From JACKII01 sp965202745 (GTDB lineage Bacteria; Pseudomonadota; Alphaproteobacteria; Bin95), in contig CBDBCB010000021.1 of NCBI GenBank assembly GCA_965202745.1, positions 558,001-622,000 on the forward strand: a DNA stretch of 64,000 nt, written 5' to 3'. The notes beneath the pieces were generated by a model, which worked only from the letters and a program-made list of their open reading frames with translations, did not search any database and was not told the DNA's origin. Shown piece by piece: positions 33,212 through 42,484 of this stretch; positions within the stretch are counted from its first letter, which is position 1; each line of letters begins with the position of its first letter. The translations under genes were made by a program, and so were the position numbers.

Positions 33212-34488
33212 GACGTGCGCTCCTGCATTTGAGTGGCCTGTACGGGGGCGACCTGAATGGGGGTGAACAGCAAAATCAGCGCACAGGGAATGCCTGCATA
33301 GGCGAGGCTGAGGACTGCCAGGGCTTCCGGTGGATTCTGGTCGCCGGGCACGAAACCGGCGGCGTCGAGGACCGGCAGTGCTAGACCCGCCGCCAACGCC
33401 AGAGAGAACTTGTTGACGAAGCCCCAAAGGCCGAAGGCGTGGCCGGAACTGTGCCCGGCTTCCGCCAGACGGCGCGAGAGCATGGCGGGCAGCAGTGTCA
33501 TGTCCGCGCCGACCGCTGCGCCCGACACTGCTGAAATCACATAGAACGCGGCCCAGTCGCCTGCACCCAATGTCAGCGCCACAGCGAATACGGCGATGGA
33601 AAGCAGCATCCCGGCGAGCATGGCTCGCTTCGCCCCTATCCGTACCGCGACACGTGCCCAGAGTGGCGGGGCGACAGCGGCGGCCAGGAAGAACAGCAAC
33701 AGGGCGGGCCCGTGTGCTCCGGTGCTGCCAGGCGGTCCTGGACGAAGAACAGGAACAATGTCGCCGTGATGCCGGTCGGAAGCGCGTTGACCAGGCCTAT
33801 GATCAACAGGCGGCGCACACTGGTATCGGCCAGCAAGGACCAGAAACCGGCGGGCTTTGCTCCAGTGGTGGCGTCAGTGTTCAGGGTTGCTGGCCAAAAC
33901 GGAAACATCCGCCAGGCGGCAACGGCGAGCAGAACGCAGAACAACAGCGCGAAGACCGTATAAGCCCAGGTAGTGCCTGCCACGATGGCGAGTAGGGCCG
34001 GTGCGACGCAGGCTGCCGACACGCCGATCAGGATGCCGGCCTCCCGCCAACCGGCGATGGCGGGATGGCTGATGCCGCGCGGCAGCGACACCGACACCGG
34101 CGCTGTAGAACATTATCTGGAGGGCGCTGAAGCCGGTGAATACAAGCACCAGGCTAAGAGCCAGCCACCAGCGGGCGTCGAAAAGCGGTTCCGGCGTGAA
34201 CAGCAGCAGTGCGCCGATAGCCAGCAACAGGCCGAACCCGGCGGAGAGCCAGCGCTGGGCGATGCGGGTGCGGGCGATGAACCAGCCGAGCAGCGGGTCC
34301 TGGATAAAGTCCAGCATCCGCAGGCCGAGTAATACGCCGCCGACCGCGGCCAGGCTCATGGCGTGATTCTCCGCATAGAGCGCGGGTGTGTGGATATAGA
34401 TCGGCGGCCCGGCGAACGCCAACGCCGCGCCGAATACCGCATACCGCCCGAGCAGTGACCGGTCTGTGACGGCAGGGGCTCCGGTCAT
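33208..34488 (-). pseudogene. GPH/MelB-type MFS transporter, two frameshifts
   Basis: Begins MTGAPAVTDRSLLGRYAVFG at 34488 with GVLLGLRMLDFIQDPLLGWF, the glycoside-pentoside-hexuronide:cation symporter pattern. The frame breaks near 34100 (after MFYSAGV), continues as AIAGWREAGILIGVSAACVA, breaks again near 33715 and resumes as LFFLAAAVAPPLWARVAVRI to the end at 33208. Twelve membrane segments can be reconstructed from the three frames. Substrate unknown. Confidence 0.85.
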
Positions 34489-35002
34489 TGCAGCCGCGAC
34501 TTGGCCGGAAACTTGCTGTTGTCGCTCAACCAGATGCGAAAGAACTGGCCGCGCAAGCCGGGTTTTTCCAGCGAGCAGCGCTGCGTGCCGTTCAGGTAAA
34601 GTACCACACGGTCTGGAATGGTACCGGTAGCAGTGAAGCGGTCGCCGACATCGGTCATGCAACGGGCAACGTCGCCGGTGAGCGCCGCCAGGGTCTCGTC
34701 CGACCAATCCGTCAGGCGGTCAAGCTCGCTGATGGTCTGGTCTGTCAGTTCCTTGGCCGAAAAATTCGTGCGGTAAGTCAAGGTCAGGGCGAATGGCTGA
34801 TCCTAGGAGAACTTGCCGTCATTGCTCCAGAGGGAGCCGTCGAACAGATCCCAAAACAACCAGGAGAATGTCGCCTGGCCGACCGTTTGCGGTGCCTGGA
34901 TCGCTGCGCGGACTTCGTCGGGTATCTCTGTTGTGGCAATGATCCGGTGCTGGCGAATGACAGGCCAGCAGACGCGATGAGCGCCATCAAGGCTCTACGC
35001 AT
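34485..35002 (-). pseudogene. Chalcone isomerase-like exported protein, frameshift and stop
   Basis: A signal-peptide-like start MRRALMALIASAGLSFA at 35002 is followed by a frameshift near 34945 into IATTEIPDEVRAAIQAPQ. An in-frame TAG at 34803-34805 lies in SNDGKFS*DQPFALTLTYRT (probably Trp or Gln before). The remainder (FSAKELTDQTISELDRL to LRGQFFRIWLSD) reads to 34485. The start overlaps the methyltransferase stop. The protein family is periplasmic and of uncertain function. Confidence 0.75.
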
Positions 35003-36212
35003 GGCGCAACTCGACATGGACGACATCGGTGCGGCCTGTGGTGAAGGCCGCGGTGCAAATGTCGAGGTAGAATCGCCAACTGCACAGGAACCCGTCCGGA
35101 TAGCCCAGGGCGCGGATTTTCGGTGCAGCCTCCTCGAACCGGCAGGTCCAGCGGCGGAGCATTTCTGCGTAATCTTGGCCGAAATGAAACATATTGTGGG
35201 CTTCGAGGCCGTCGCGGGCTGCCTGCTTCCGGATTTGGGCCGGTGCGAGCAACATCCCGCCGGGGAAGGTGTAGTGCCGGATGAAGTCGGAGCGGCGGCG
35301 GTAGTCGCCGAAAATTTCGTCCTGGACGGTAATGGTTTGCAGGGTCGTAGCGCCGCCATCTGCCAGGGAGGTTTTGATCTTGCCGAAATAGGTCGGCCAG
35401 TAGCGCTCGCCGACAGCCTCAATCATCTCGATCAAGACGATAGAGTCGAACTTGCCCTGGTATCGCGGTAGTCGCGGAGGTCGATACGCCCGCGCCCGGC
35501 AAGGTGTGCCTCGGCATAGGCTTTCTGCGAGGGGGAAATGGTGACGGCTGTCAGCTCGCGGCCATCATTCGCCGCCGCCTCCGCAAAGCCGCCCCAGCCG
35601 CAGCCTATCTCCAGCGTCCGGCCCTCCGGTGGCGGTGGCATCCAGCAGGCGCTGATACTTGCGGGCCTGGGCGGTCTCCAGCGAGTCTTTCGGTCCGTCA
35701 AACAGCGCGCTGGAATAGGTCATGCTGTCGTCGAGCCACAGCCGGTAGAAGTCGTTGCCGACATCTTAGTGGGCCTTGATATTGCGGGCGCTGCCGCGGC
35801 GGGAATTGCGGCGCATCAGGCGGTCCGTCACCAGGAACATGGCGCGGTTCCAAAGCGAGCGGTGCAGGTGCTCGGCGAAGGCGTCCTCGTTCGCAAAGGC
35901 CGATTGGGTAAGCGCGTCGATGTCCGGGCTGTCCCAGAGGCCGTCAATGTAGGCTTCGCCCAGGCCGATATCGCCGCGAGCCGCGAAGGCTGCGATGGCG
36001 GACCAGTCGTTGATCTGCATCTCTGCCTCGGGCCGGCCGGTGCCGAAGCGGTGGCGGTGCCCTTCTGGCGTGATGATGATCAGGCTTCCACGCTCCACCC
36101 CCTCGCAAGCCGAGAGAAAGCGGCGGGCAACCTCATTGCCCAGGCTGTAGTTTCCCGCTGTCAGCGGTGCATTCATTGCAACCGGGCGGGTGGCGGTGAT
36201 CGTTTCGGTCAT
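34995..36212 (-). pseudogene. Cyclopropane-fatty-acid-synthase-like methyltransferase, stop and two frameshifts
   Basis: Begins MTETITATRPVAMNAPLTAG at 36212. In-frame TAA at 35766-35768 occurs in NIKAH*DVGNDFYRLWLDDS, where the family has HYD. A frameshift near 35640 separates this from the SAM-binding motif LEIGCGWGGFAEAAA, and another near 35450 separates it from IEMIEAVGERYWPTYFGKI and the C-terminus ending at 34995. Family members methylate lipid acyl double bonds using SAM. Three independent lesions make inactivity certain if the sequence is right. Confidence 0.88.
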
Positions 36213-37023
36213 CGCGTGACCTCCTCGGTAGGGGGAAGCGGGCGCATCCGGTAAGGAGCGCCTTTGAATTTCAGGCGGACTGCCTGCCAGTAGATCAGGG
36301 TGGAGACGCGCAGCGCGCCGAGCGGGCGGCGGGCCATCATGCCAAGCAGGCCCTTCGTCGAGAGCGGCGACAGGCTCCCGCTCCCGGTCAGTGTGGCCAC
36401 GACGCCGTGGCGGGAGCCGCCCTCGCCGTTTTCCCACTCTCACTGGGGCGTGAATGGTCGATGCGAATGTCTAGGGCGTCTGAGCCGATGGCGAACCGGA
36501 AGTCATAGACGCCGCTTATCTGCTGAAACGGTGAGACGTGGAACACCTTCTCCGCCCGGATCTTGTCCCGGCCCGTTATGACCCGCCAGTCTAGCAAGGC
36601 GCACAGGTAACTGTGCCGGTCGCCAAACGTGTTGTTCACCTCCGCCAGTACGGCGCGGAGCGCGCCTGTGTCATCCCGGAAGAACCAAAAGCTGACGGGA
36701 TTGAACACATAGCCGAGCGTGCGCGGCTGGGTCAGCAGCCAAACCTCTGCCATGGCATCTGCGGGCACGCCGAACGCCGTTGCCTGTTCCTTGGCCCAAG
36801 CGAGCATGGAGCCTTCGCCGCGGCCATGGTCCCGGTCGGAGAGGCCGAGCAGCCCAAACCGCCGCCTGATCAAGGCAGAGCGGGCGGTAGCCACGGGTGC
36901 CAGCCGCCAGAGCAGATAGTCCACGCCATAGCGGAAGGAATTGGCCAGCCCGCCGCGGCGGCCATGGTAGGTCTCGCCGCGGAGCAACGCCGCGCCGCTT
37001 TCGGGCCAGCCGGTTACGCCCAT
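36209..37023 (-). pseudogene. DUF1365 protein, frameshifted
   Basis: Begins MGVTGWPESGAALLRGETYH at 37023 (the HxR-type DUF1365 opening is usually RHRR; here TYHGRRGG). The signature FGLLGLSDRDHGRGEG and TQPRTLGYVFNPVSFWFFRD are clear. A frameshift between 36400 and 36440 moves the C-terminus (RRPLGALRVSTLIYWQAVRL) to another frame ending at 36209. DUF1365 proteins regularly accompany the FAD oxidoreductase and Cfa-like enzyme. Confidence 0.85.
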
Positions 37024-37577
37024 TGCGGGGCAACTCCCATGGCTTTCGCCACGTTGACGGCGCTCAGCAGGCCATCCTCATGGAAGCCGTAGCGGGTGTA
37101 GGCCCCGCAGAACCAGGCGCCGCGGCGGCCCTGTATCGACGGCAACTGCGCTTGCGAGGCCACTGCCGCCTGATAGAACACCGGGTGGCTGAGTTCAGCC
37201 TCATCAAAAATGTGCTCGTCCGGAATGTCGTGGGCCGGGTTCAGGGTGACGAACAGCGGCACGTCATCGGGGATGCCTTGCAGGCGGTTCATCCAGTACG
37301 TGACGGTGACAGCCGTCGAAGCGTGGCCGGTGCGGCCCTGGTAGTTCCAACTTGCCCAGCAGGCGCGGCGTGTTGGCATCACGCGCGGATCGTCATGCAG
37401 GATGACCCGGTTCGGCTTGTAGCGCAGATCGTCCAGCACGGAGCGCTCCTCCGCATCCGCATCTACCAGCATGGCGAGGGCCTGGTCGGAGTGGCAGCCG
37501 AAGACAACGGCATCGAACTGCAAACCCCTGCCGCGCATATCTCTGGACGAATTTGGACGCATTGTGGTGGTCGCCAT
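37014..37577 (-). pseudogene. NAD/FAD-dependent oxidoreductase (amine-oxidase type), C-terminal remnant
   Basis: Only the last 180 or so residues remain: FDAVVFGCHSDQALAMLVDA, TRRACWASWNYQGRTG, PVFYQAAVASQAQLPSIQGR and the FAD-contacting GAWFCGAYTRYGFHEDGLLSA. The N-terminal FAD-binding GxGxxG half, about 230 residues, is absent: upstream lies unrecognisable sequence and then a plus-strand gene. It would be the first gene of the operon. The upstream limit is uncertain; the open frame begins at 37577, but homology is convincing only from about 37520. Confidence 0.8.
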
Positions 37578-37742
37578 TGCAGGTCAGCGGCACCGGTGCG
37601 GTGGGCAGGTTGTTGCGTGTTCCTTGCTGCTGCCCGGCCCTTCCGGCCGAAACTCCATCGTTGAGCACCCGGTTTTAAGGCGGTACCTTCCGGTGACGCC
37701 GCTTCAAAAAGGGAATGTCGGCGATAAGGAGTTACCGCGGAT

Positions 37743-38555
37743 ATGATTACCGAAGCCGCCGATTTCGCCGCCGAGTGCGAAGCCACCTACGCCCTGTTGC
37801 AGCCGCTTGACGACAGCACTTACGGCCGCGAGACCCAGTTCAAGGGCTGGACGGTCAACGACGTCATGCAGCATCTCTATATGGGCGATATCCGGGCCCA
37901 CATGACCCTCACCGACCCGGAAGGCTACGCCCGGATCAAGGCCGAGCGGCAGTCCGTTGTCGCAGCAACCACGGCGGAGAAGCTGGTGAACCAGCGGCAG
38001 GCTGCAGGCTATCTGGAAGGCCGGGACCTGCTGGAGGCCTGGCGCGCCTCCGCCGCAAAAACCGCCGCTGCCTATGCCGACGTCGACCCGAAGCTTCGCG
38101 TGCAGTGGGCCGGTCCCGACATGAGCGCCCGCTCCTCCATCACTGCCCGCCTGATGGAGACCTGGTCCCACTCGCAGGCGCTCTACGATGTGCTGGGGAA
38201 GGATCGCGTGGACGGCGACCGTATCCGTGCCATCGCGCATCTGGGCGCGATCACATACGGCTGGACCTTCGCCAATCGGGGGGAGGAGCCACCGGGACCG
38301 CCGCCGCTGATACGGTTGACCGCCCCCTCCGGCGCAACCTGGGAATGGAACGCCGGCACCTCGCCCGCGGGCGAGGCTGTGGAAGGTCCGGCTACAGACT
38401 TCTGCCAGGTCGTCGCCCAGACCCGCAGCATCGCCGACGTCAACCGATCGGTCACCGGCAAGGCCGCAACGGCCTGGATGAACCATGCTCAATGCTTCGC
38501 CGGCCCGCCCAACGACCCGCCAGCGCCGGGCAGCCGGTTCAGGCAGGCGAGCTGA
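37743..38555 (+). CDS. TIGR03084-type metal-binding (DinB/MDMPI-like) protein
   Basis: 270 residues with the start at 37743 behind AAGGAG. The N-terminal helical bundle has FKGWTVNDVMQHLYMGDIRA with a metal-ligand His, and a second motif METWSHSQALYDVLG with another His, the pattern of mycothiol-dependent isomerase-like/DinB proteins. The second domain includes GPPPLIRLTAPSGATWEW. Function is unknown; TIGR03084 members occur without mycothiol synthesis in Gram-negatives. Intact. Confidence 0.75.
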   Translation: MITEAADFAAECEATYALLQPLDDSTYGRETQFKGWTVNDVMQHLYMGDIRAHMTLTDPEGYARIKAERQSVVAATTAEKLVNQRQAAGYLEGRDLLEAWRASAAKTAAAYADVDPKLRVQWAGPDMSARSSITARLMETWSHSQALYDVLGKDRVDGDRIRAIAHLGAITYGWTFANRGEEPPGPPPLIRLTAPSGATWEWNAGTSPAGEAVEGPATDFCQVVAQTRSIADVNRSVTGKAATAWMNHAQCFAGPPNDPPAPGSRFRQAS

Positions 38556-38579
38556 CAGGCAAACGGCCCACTGCATCGG

Positions 38580-38624
38580 GCCACCATCTCCCAGACCACC
38601 GTCTTCCAGACCACCATCTCCCAG
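38580..38624 (+). repeat. Three tandem 15-bp repeats
   Basis: Three consecutive copies of a 15-mer like ACCACCATCTCCCAG (the middle copy reads ACCACCGTCTTCCAG; the first base of copy one is G). They lie between the TIGR03084 gene and the CinA-like fusion gene. Confidence 0.85.
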
Positions 38625-38692
38625 AATTGACACTCCCGGTACCCCTCCTACCTTTAACTCATTACCAAAACCCACCGGAAACCGCGCTCCCC

Positions 38693-39859
38693 ATGACCCT
38701 CTCCGACACGGCCTGGAGGCAGTTGATCTCCGCTGCCCACACCTCCGGCCGCAAGGCGGCGCTCGCCATTACCGGCGGCGGCACGGGGGCTGCGGGGGAG
38801 CTGCTGCGCGTGCCCGGCGGGTCGCAACTGCTCATCGAGGTGCAGGTCCCCTATAGCGAGCAGGCGCTGGAGAGCTATCTCGGCTTCGCGCCGGCCCAGG
38901 CCTGCAGCGCCGACACCTCCATCGCCATGGCACACAAGGCGCGGATGCGCGCCGCGGGCCTTGCCGGGGAGAGGGAAGGGGCCAATATCGTCGGGCTGGG
39001 TGCGACCGCGGCGCTGGTCAGCGACCGGCCGCGCCGGGGCGAACACCGCTTCCACATCGCCTGCGACGCCGCCGAGGGCGTCTCCCACTGCACCATCGTC
39101 CTGGCCAAGGGCAGGCGTGACCGCGCGGAAGAAGAAGCACTGGTCGCCCGCGCGGTCATCCTCTGGCTGGCGCGGACCTGCGGCGTGGCCGCCGCGCCCT
39201 CGCCGCAAAGCCTGCTCGGTCCGGACGAGCAATTCACGCAAGTCAACGTGCCCGCCGCTGGTACGATTGAGGCGCTGCTTGCCGGCGCCGTCGACCGCGT
39301 GACGGCTATGCCCGACGGCCAGTTGCACCTCGCCGCCGGACCGCCCGCCACGTTGATGCCGGGCTCCTTCAACCCGATGCATGACGGGCATGTGCGCCTC
39401 GCGCAGGCGGCAGGCGACATCCGCCAGCATCCGACCACCTACGAACTCTCCGTCACCAATGTGGACAAGCCCCCGCTCTCGGGTGAGGCGATCCGCGAAC
39501 GCATCCAGCAATTCGCCTGGAAAGCGCCGGTCGAACTGACCCGAGCGCCGACCTTCCTGGAGAAGTCGCGCCTGTTCAACGGCGCGACCTTCGTCATCGG
39601 CGCCGACACGGCGGAGCGTCTGGTGGCCGCGAAATACTACGATCATGACGAAGATCGAATGCACGCCGCGCTGGAGGAAATAGGCAGCTCCGGCGCGAGC
39701 TTCCTGGTCGCCGTGCGCGTTGATCCCGCAGGCCGCCTGATGACCCTGCGGGACATCCCCGTGCCTGGCCGTTTCCTCGACCTCTTCGCCGAAATCCCGG
39801 AGCACCACTTCCGCCTCGACCTCTCCTCCTCCGCCATCAGGCAACAGCGCGGGGAGTGA
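38693..39859 (+). CDS. CinA-like domain fused to NMN-adenylyltransferase-like domain
   Basis: 388 residues. The first 170 or so resemble the CinA/PncC deamidase fold: LAITGGGTGAAGELLRVPGG, then YSEQALESYLGFAPAQACS and GLGATAALVSDRPRRGEHRF. The second half is a nucleotidyltransferase: PGSFNPMHDGHVRLAQAA (HxGH-type signature near residue 222), an FVIGADTAERLVAAKYY middle motif and terminal DLSSSAIRQQ (ISSTxIR-like). Fusion of a nucleotide deamidase-like domain with a nicotinate-nucleotide adenylyltransferase-like domain suggests NAD salvage, but activity is inferred. Start at 38693; the upstream open frame is chance. Intact. Confidence 0.8.
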   Translation: MTLSDTAWRQLISAAHTSGRKAALAITGGGTGAAGELLRVPGGSQLLIEVQVPYSEQALESYLGFAPAQACSADTSIAMAHKARMRAAGLAGEREGANIVGLGATAALVSDRPRRGEHRFHIACDAAEGVSHCTIVLAKGRRDRAEEEALVARAVILWLARTCGVAAAPSPQSLLGPDEQFTQVNVPAAGTIEALLAGAVDRVTAMPDGQLHLAAGPPATLMPGSFNPMHDGHVRLAQAAGDIRQHPTTYELSVTNVDKPPLSGEAIRERIQQFAWKAPVELTRAPTFLEKSRLFNGATFVIGADTAERLVAAKYYDHDEDRMHAALEEIGSSGASFLVAVRVDPAGRLMTLRDIPVPGRFLDLFAEIPEHHFRLDLSSSAIRQQRGE

Positions 39860-39870
39860 GGGCCTCAACC

Positions 39871-39893
39871 CTTCACCCTGAGCCTGTCGAAGG
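39871..39893. repeat. Dispersed 'CCTGAGCCTGTCGAAGG' repeat, copy 1
   Basis: A short intergenic motif (CCCTGAGCCTGTCGAAGG) that recurs at 54513-54533 inverted and 54576-54598. Similar sequences are very widespread in proteobacterial intergenic DNA. Confidence 0.75.
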
Positions 39894-39907
39894 GGGCAGT
39901 CAGCCCC

Positions 39908-40572
39908 CTAATGCCCGCCCTTATAGTTCCGCAGGTAGTGGGCCGCGCCGTTCCGGTCGTTGACCAACGGTCCCTCGCCGAAAATCCGTTCCTTCGAGCT
40001 GCTGTAAAGCTCCCGGTTCGCCCCCAGGGGAGCCAGCCGTCCCGCCTCCGCCTTCGCCAGGTCCAGTAGCTCCTCCAGCGGCGGGCTAGCTACACGGTCT
40101 CGAAGAAGGCGCTGCCCGACATTTTGTGCCGGAAGAGCGCCAGTTCCTCATCCGGAATGTGCATGCCAAGCTGGATTTCATTGGCGCAGAGAAAGCCACG
40201 ATCCGCCCGCATCACCCGCAGGTCATGGCAGAGCGCCAGCATGAAGCCCGCGCCGAAGCCATGGCCGTTCACGGCGCAGACGGTGGGCACGGGGAAGGTG
40301 ATGAGCCGGGCCATCAGCGCCATGAACTCCTTGGCGAAGACGGATTTGTCGCCGCCCTCGCCATCGCCCTCGCCACGCCGCCAGTCGAGATCCAGCCCAT
40401 TGGAGAAGAACTTCTCATTCGCCGACGCCGTCACCAGCGCCGCCGGCCCCTCTGAGGCCAGCACCTCATCCAGCCTGGCATCGAATGCCCGCACGAAATT
40501 GGTGTTCCAGCGGTTCTCGCCCGCATTCATGGTCAGGACGAAAACATTACCCTGCCGCTCAATCTCAATCAT
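39908..40572 (-). pseudogene. Enoyl-CoA hydratase/delta-3,2-isomerase, internal deletion
   Basis: Begins MIEIERQGNVFVLTMNAGEN at 40572. The crotonase motifs KFFSNGLDLDW (oxyanion loop) and PTVCAVNGHGFGAGFMLALC are intact, then ELALFRHKMSGSAFFETV is followed by an apparent stop at 40090. Past it, in another frame, the genuine C-terminus continues: LEELLDLAKAEAGRLAPLGA and GEGPLVNDRNGAAHYLRNYK, ending at 39908. The AxxAxxxGIV stretch between is missing, about 20 codons, so a deletion with frame change is the lesion. Truncation removes the C-terminal helices. Confidence 0.82.
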
Positions 40573-40914
40573 GCGCTTCTACCCAGGCTGGGGGAATTTG
40601 GTTGCATTGGTGGAAGCGATGCTTGCGCATTCCGAGGCGGGGATCAAGCGGGCGCCGCGCCAGTGTGATGGCGTATTCGCGAAACTCGCACCCGGCGCTT
40701 TGGGCAGGAGGCAGATGCTTCTTTGACCAAAACAGGAGATTTCCATCGGTTTTTCGGCTCCAACTCTGTTTTTCTGGTCTAAGGTATAGCGTAAAATGTT
40801 GTGGCTCCGGTCTATGGGACACCAGCGAAAGTCCGTTATAGTCGCGAACCGCCAAATCTACCGGAACAACGGCTGTCCCCTTAACGCACTGCGAAGAGAG
40901 CGAACCCCTTGTGA
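40573..40914. other. Intergenic stretch, no gene recognised
   Basis: 342 bp between the divergent isomerase pseudogene and the acyl-CoA ligase. The first 150 bp are GC-rich and could be decayed coding sequence; the rest is more AT-rich and should hold the ligase promoter. Nothing further can be supported. Confidence 0.3.
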
Positions 40915-42462
40915 TTGATTGACTTCTTCGATGAGCGCGCGCAGCGCTATCCAAGCCGCACGGCCTTTGTTCAGCCGGACGGCGCGCCTATCTTCTATGG
41001 CGACGCCCTGGCCCGGACAGAGCGTATAGCCGCTGGTATAGCCGCGGCCGGCCTCCCGGAGCTTACCCGTTGCGCGGTCTATAGACCGAACGACGCCCGG
41101 GCCTTTCTCGCCATGCTGGGCATTTTCCGGGCAGGCCGCGTTTGGGTACCGCTCAACGCCCGCAACACGGTCGAGGACAACGCAGCCTTCCTCGCCTACA
41201 CCGGTGCGGAGTGTCTGTTCTTCCACAGCAGTTTCGAGGCCGAGGCCCGCCGACTCGCAGAGAGCGTGCCGGCGCTCTCAAAGCTTGTCTGCATCGACAG
41301 CGATTGCGGCCTCGCCCCGAGCCTCGACAGGTTCAAGCGCGCCGACACCCCGCCTCCCGATGTGCCAGAGGATCGGCTCCGCGCCTGCAACATCCTGGCG
41401 ACTGGCGGCACGACCGGCCGCTCAAAAGGGGCCGTCTGGACCAATCTCACCTGGGAGACACTGATCGCCACCTTCTGGACCAGCGCGCCACGTGCGATCG
41501 AGCCGCCGGTTCACCTCTGCGTCGCCCCCATGACCCACGGCGCTGGCGTGCTGGCGCTCATGCTGATGCCGGAGGGGCCGACCAACGTGCTGCTCGACCG
41601 CACCGACGCGGCCTCGATCCTGGCGGCCATCGAGCGGCACCGGGTGACGCATCTCTACCTGCCGCCAACCCTGCTCTATACGCTACTTGCAAGCCCGGAG
41701 CTTGCGACGACCGACGTCACCTCGCTGCAATTCTTCCTAATCTCCGCCGCCCCCGTCGCAGCCGAGAAACTGCGCGAAGCCATCGTCGCGTTCGGACCGG
41801 TCCTCGCCCAATCCTTCGGCCAGGCAGAGGCGCCGTTCTTCCTGACCTTTCTTTCCTCCGGAGATCACGTCCAGGGCCTCGCCAACCCGGAAGGCACGCT
41901 GCTGTGCAGTTGCGGGCGTCCGACCATGTTGAGCCGGGTCGAGATCATGGACGAGGGCGGTCAACTCCTCCCCGCCGGAGAAGTCGGGGAGATCGTCGCC
42001 CGCGGCAACCTCGTCATGCGCGAATATCGCAACGATCCAGCGGCGACGGCGGCTGTCTCCACCCATGGCTGGCACCACACCGGCGATATCGGCTTCAAGG
42101 ACGAAGCCGGCTATGTCTATATCGTCGACCGCAAGCGCGACATGATCATCTCCGGCGGTTTCAACGTGTTCACAACCGAAGTGGAACAGGTCGTACTCGG
42201 CCACCCGGATGTCCAGGATTGCGCCGTCATCGGCGTGCCAGATGAGAAATGGGGCGAGGCGGGCAAGGCGGTAGTTGAGTTAAAGCCGGGTGCCGCAACG
42301 ACACCGTCAGAGCTGATTGCCTACCTCCGTCCGCGCCTTGGCGGCGTGAAGACGCCGAAGTCTGTCGAAGTTTGGCAGAGCCTGCCGCGCAGCCCTGTCG
42401 GCAAGGTCCTGAAACGCACCATCCGCGAGCGTTATTGGCGAGGCCAGACGCGCGCGGTTTGA
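40915..42462 (+). CDS. AMP-dependent acyl-CoA synthetase/ligase
   Basis: 515-residue ANL-superfamily enzyme that activates a carboxylic acid to the acyl-AMP and then the CoA thioester. P-loop NILATGGTTGRSKGA (A3), motif SFGQAEAPFFL (A5), HTGDIGFKDEAGYVYIVDRK (A7-A8), GFNVFTTEVE hinge region and the catalytic Lys in LPRSPVGKVLKR (A10). The only usable start is TTG at 40915 (IDFFDERAQRYPSR), directly after an in-frame TGA. A thiolase follows immediately, which suggests a fatty- or aromatic-acid pathway. Otherwise intact. Confidence 0.87.
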   Translation: MIDFFDERAQRYPSRTAFVQPDGAPIFYGDALARTERIAAGIAAAGLPELTRCAVYRPNDARAFLAMLGIFRAGRVWVPLNARNTVEDNAAFLAYTGAECLFFHSSFEAEARRLAESVPALSKLVCIDSDCGLAPSLDRFKRADTPPPDVPEDRLRACNILATGGTTGRSKGAVWTNLTWETLIATFWTSAPRAIEPPVHLCVAPMTHGAGVLALMLMPEGPTNVLLDRTDAASILAAIERHRVTHLYLPPTLLYTLLASPELATTDVTSLQFFLISAAPVAAEKLREAIVAFGPVLAQSFGQAEAPFFLTFLSSGDHVQGLANPEGTLLCSCGRPTMLSRVEIMDEGGQLLPAGEVGEIVARGNLVMREYRNDPAATAAVSTHGWHHTGDIGFKDEAGYVYIVDRKRDMIISGGFNVFTTEVEQVVLGHPDVQDCAVIGVPDEKWGEAGKAVVELKPGAATTPSELIAYLRPRLGGVKTPKSVEVWQSLPRSPVGKVLKRTIRERYWRGQTRAV

Positions 42463-42484
42463 AATGTTGAGTGGGAGAGACTCT

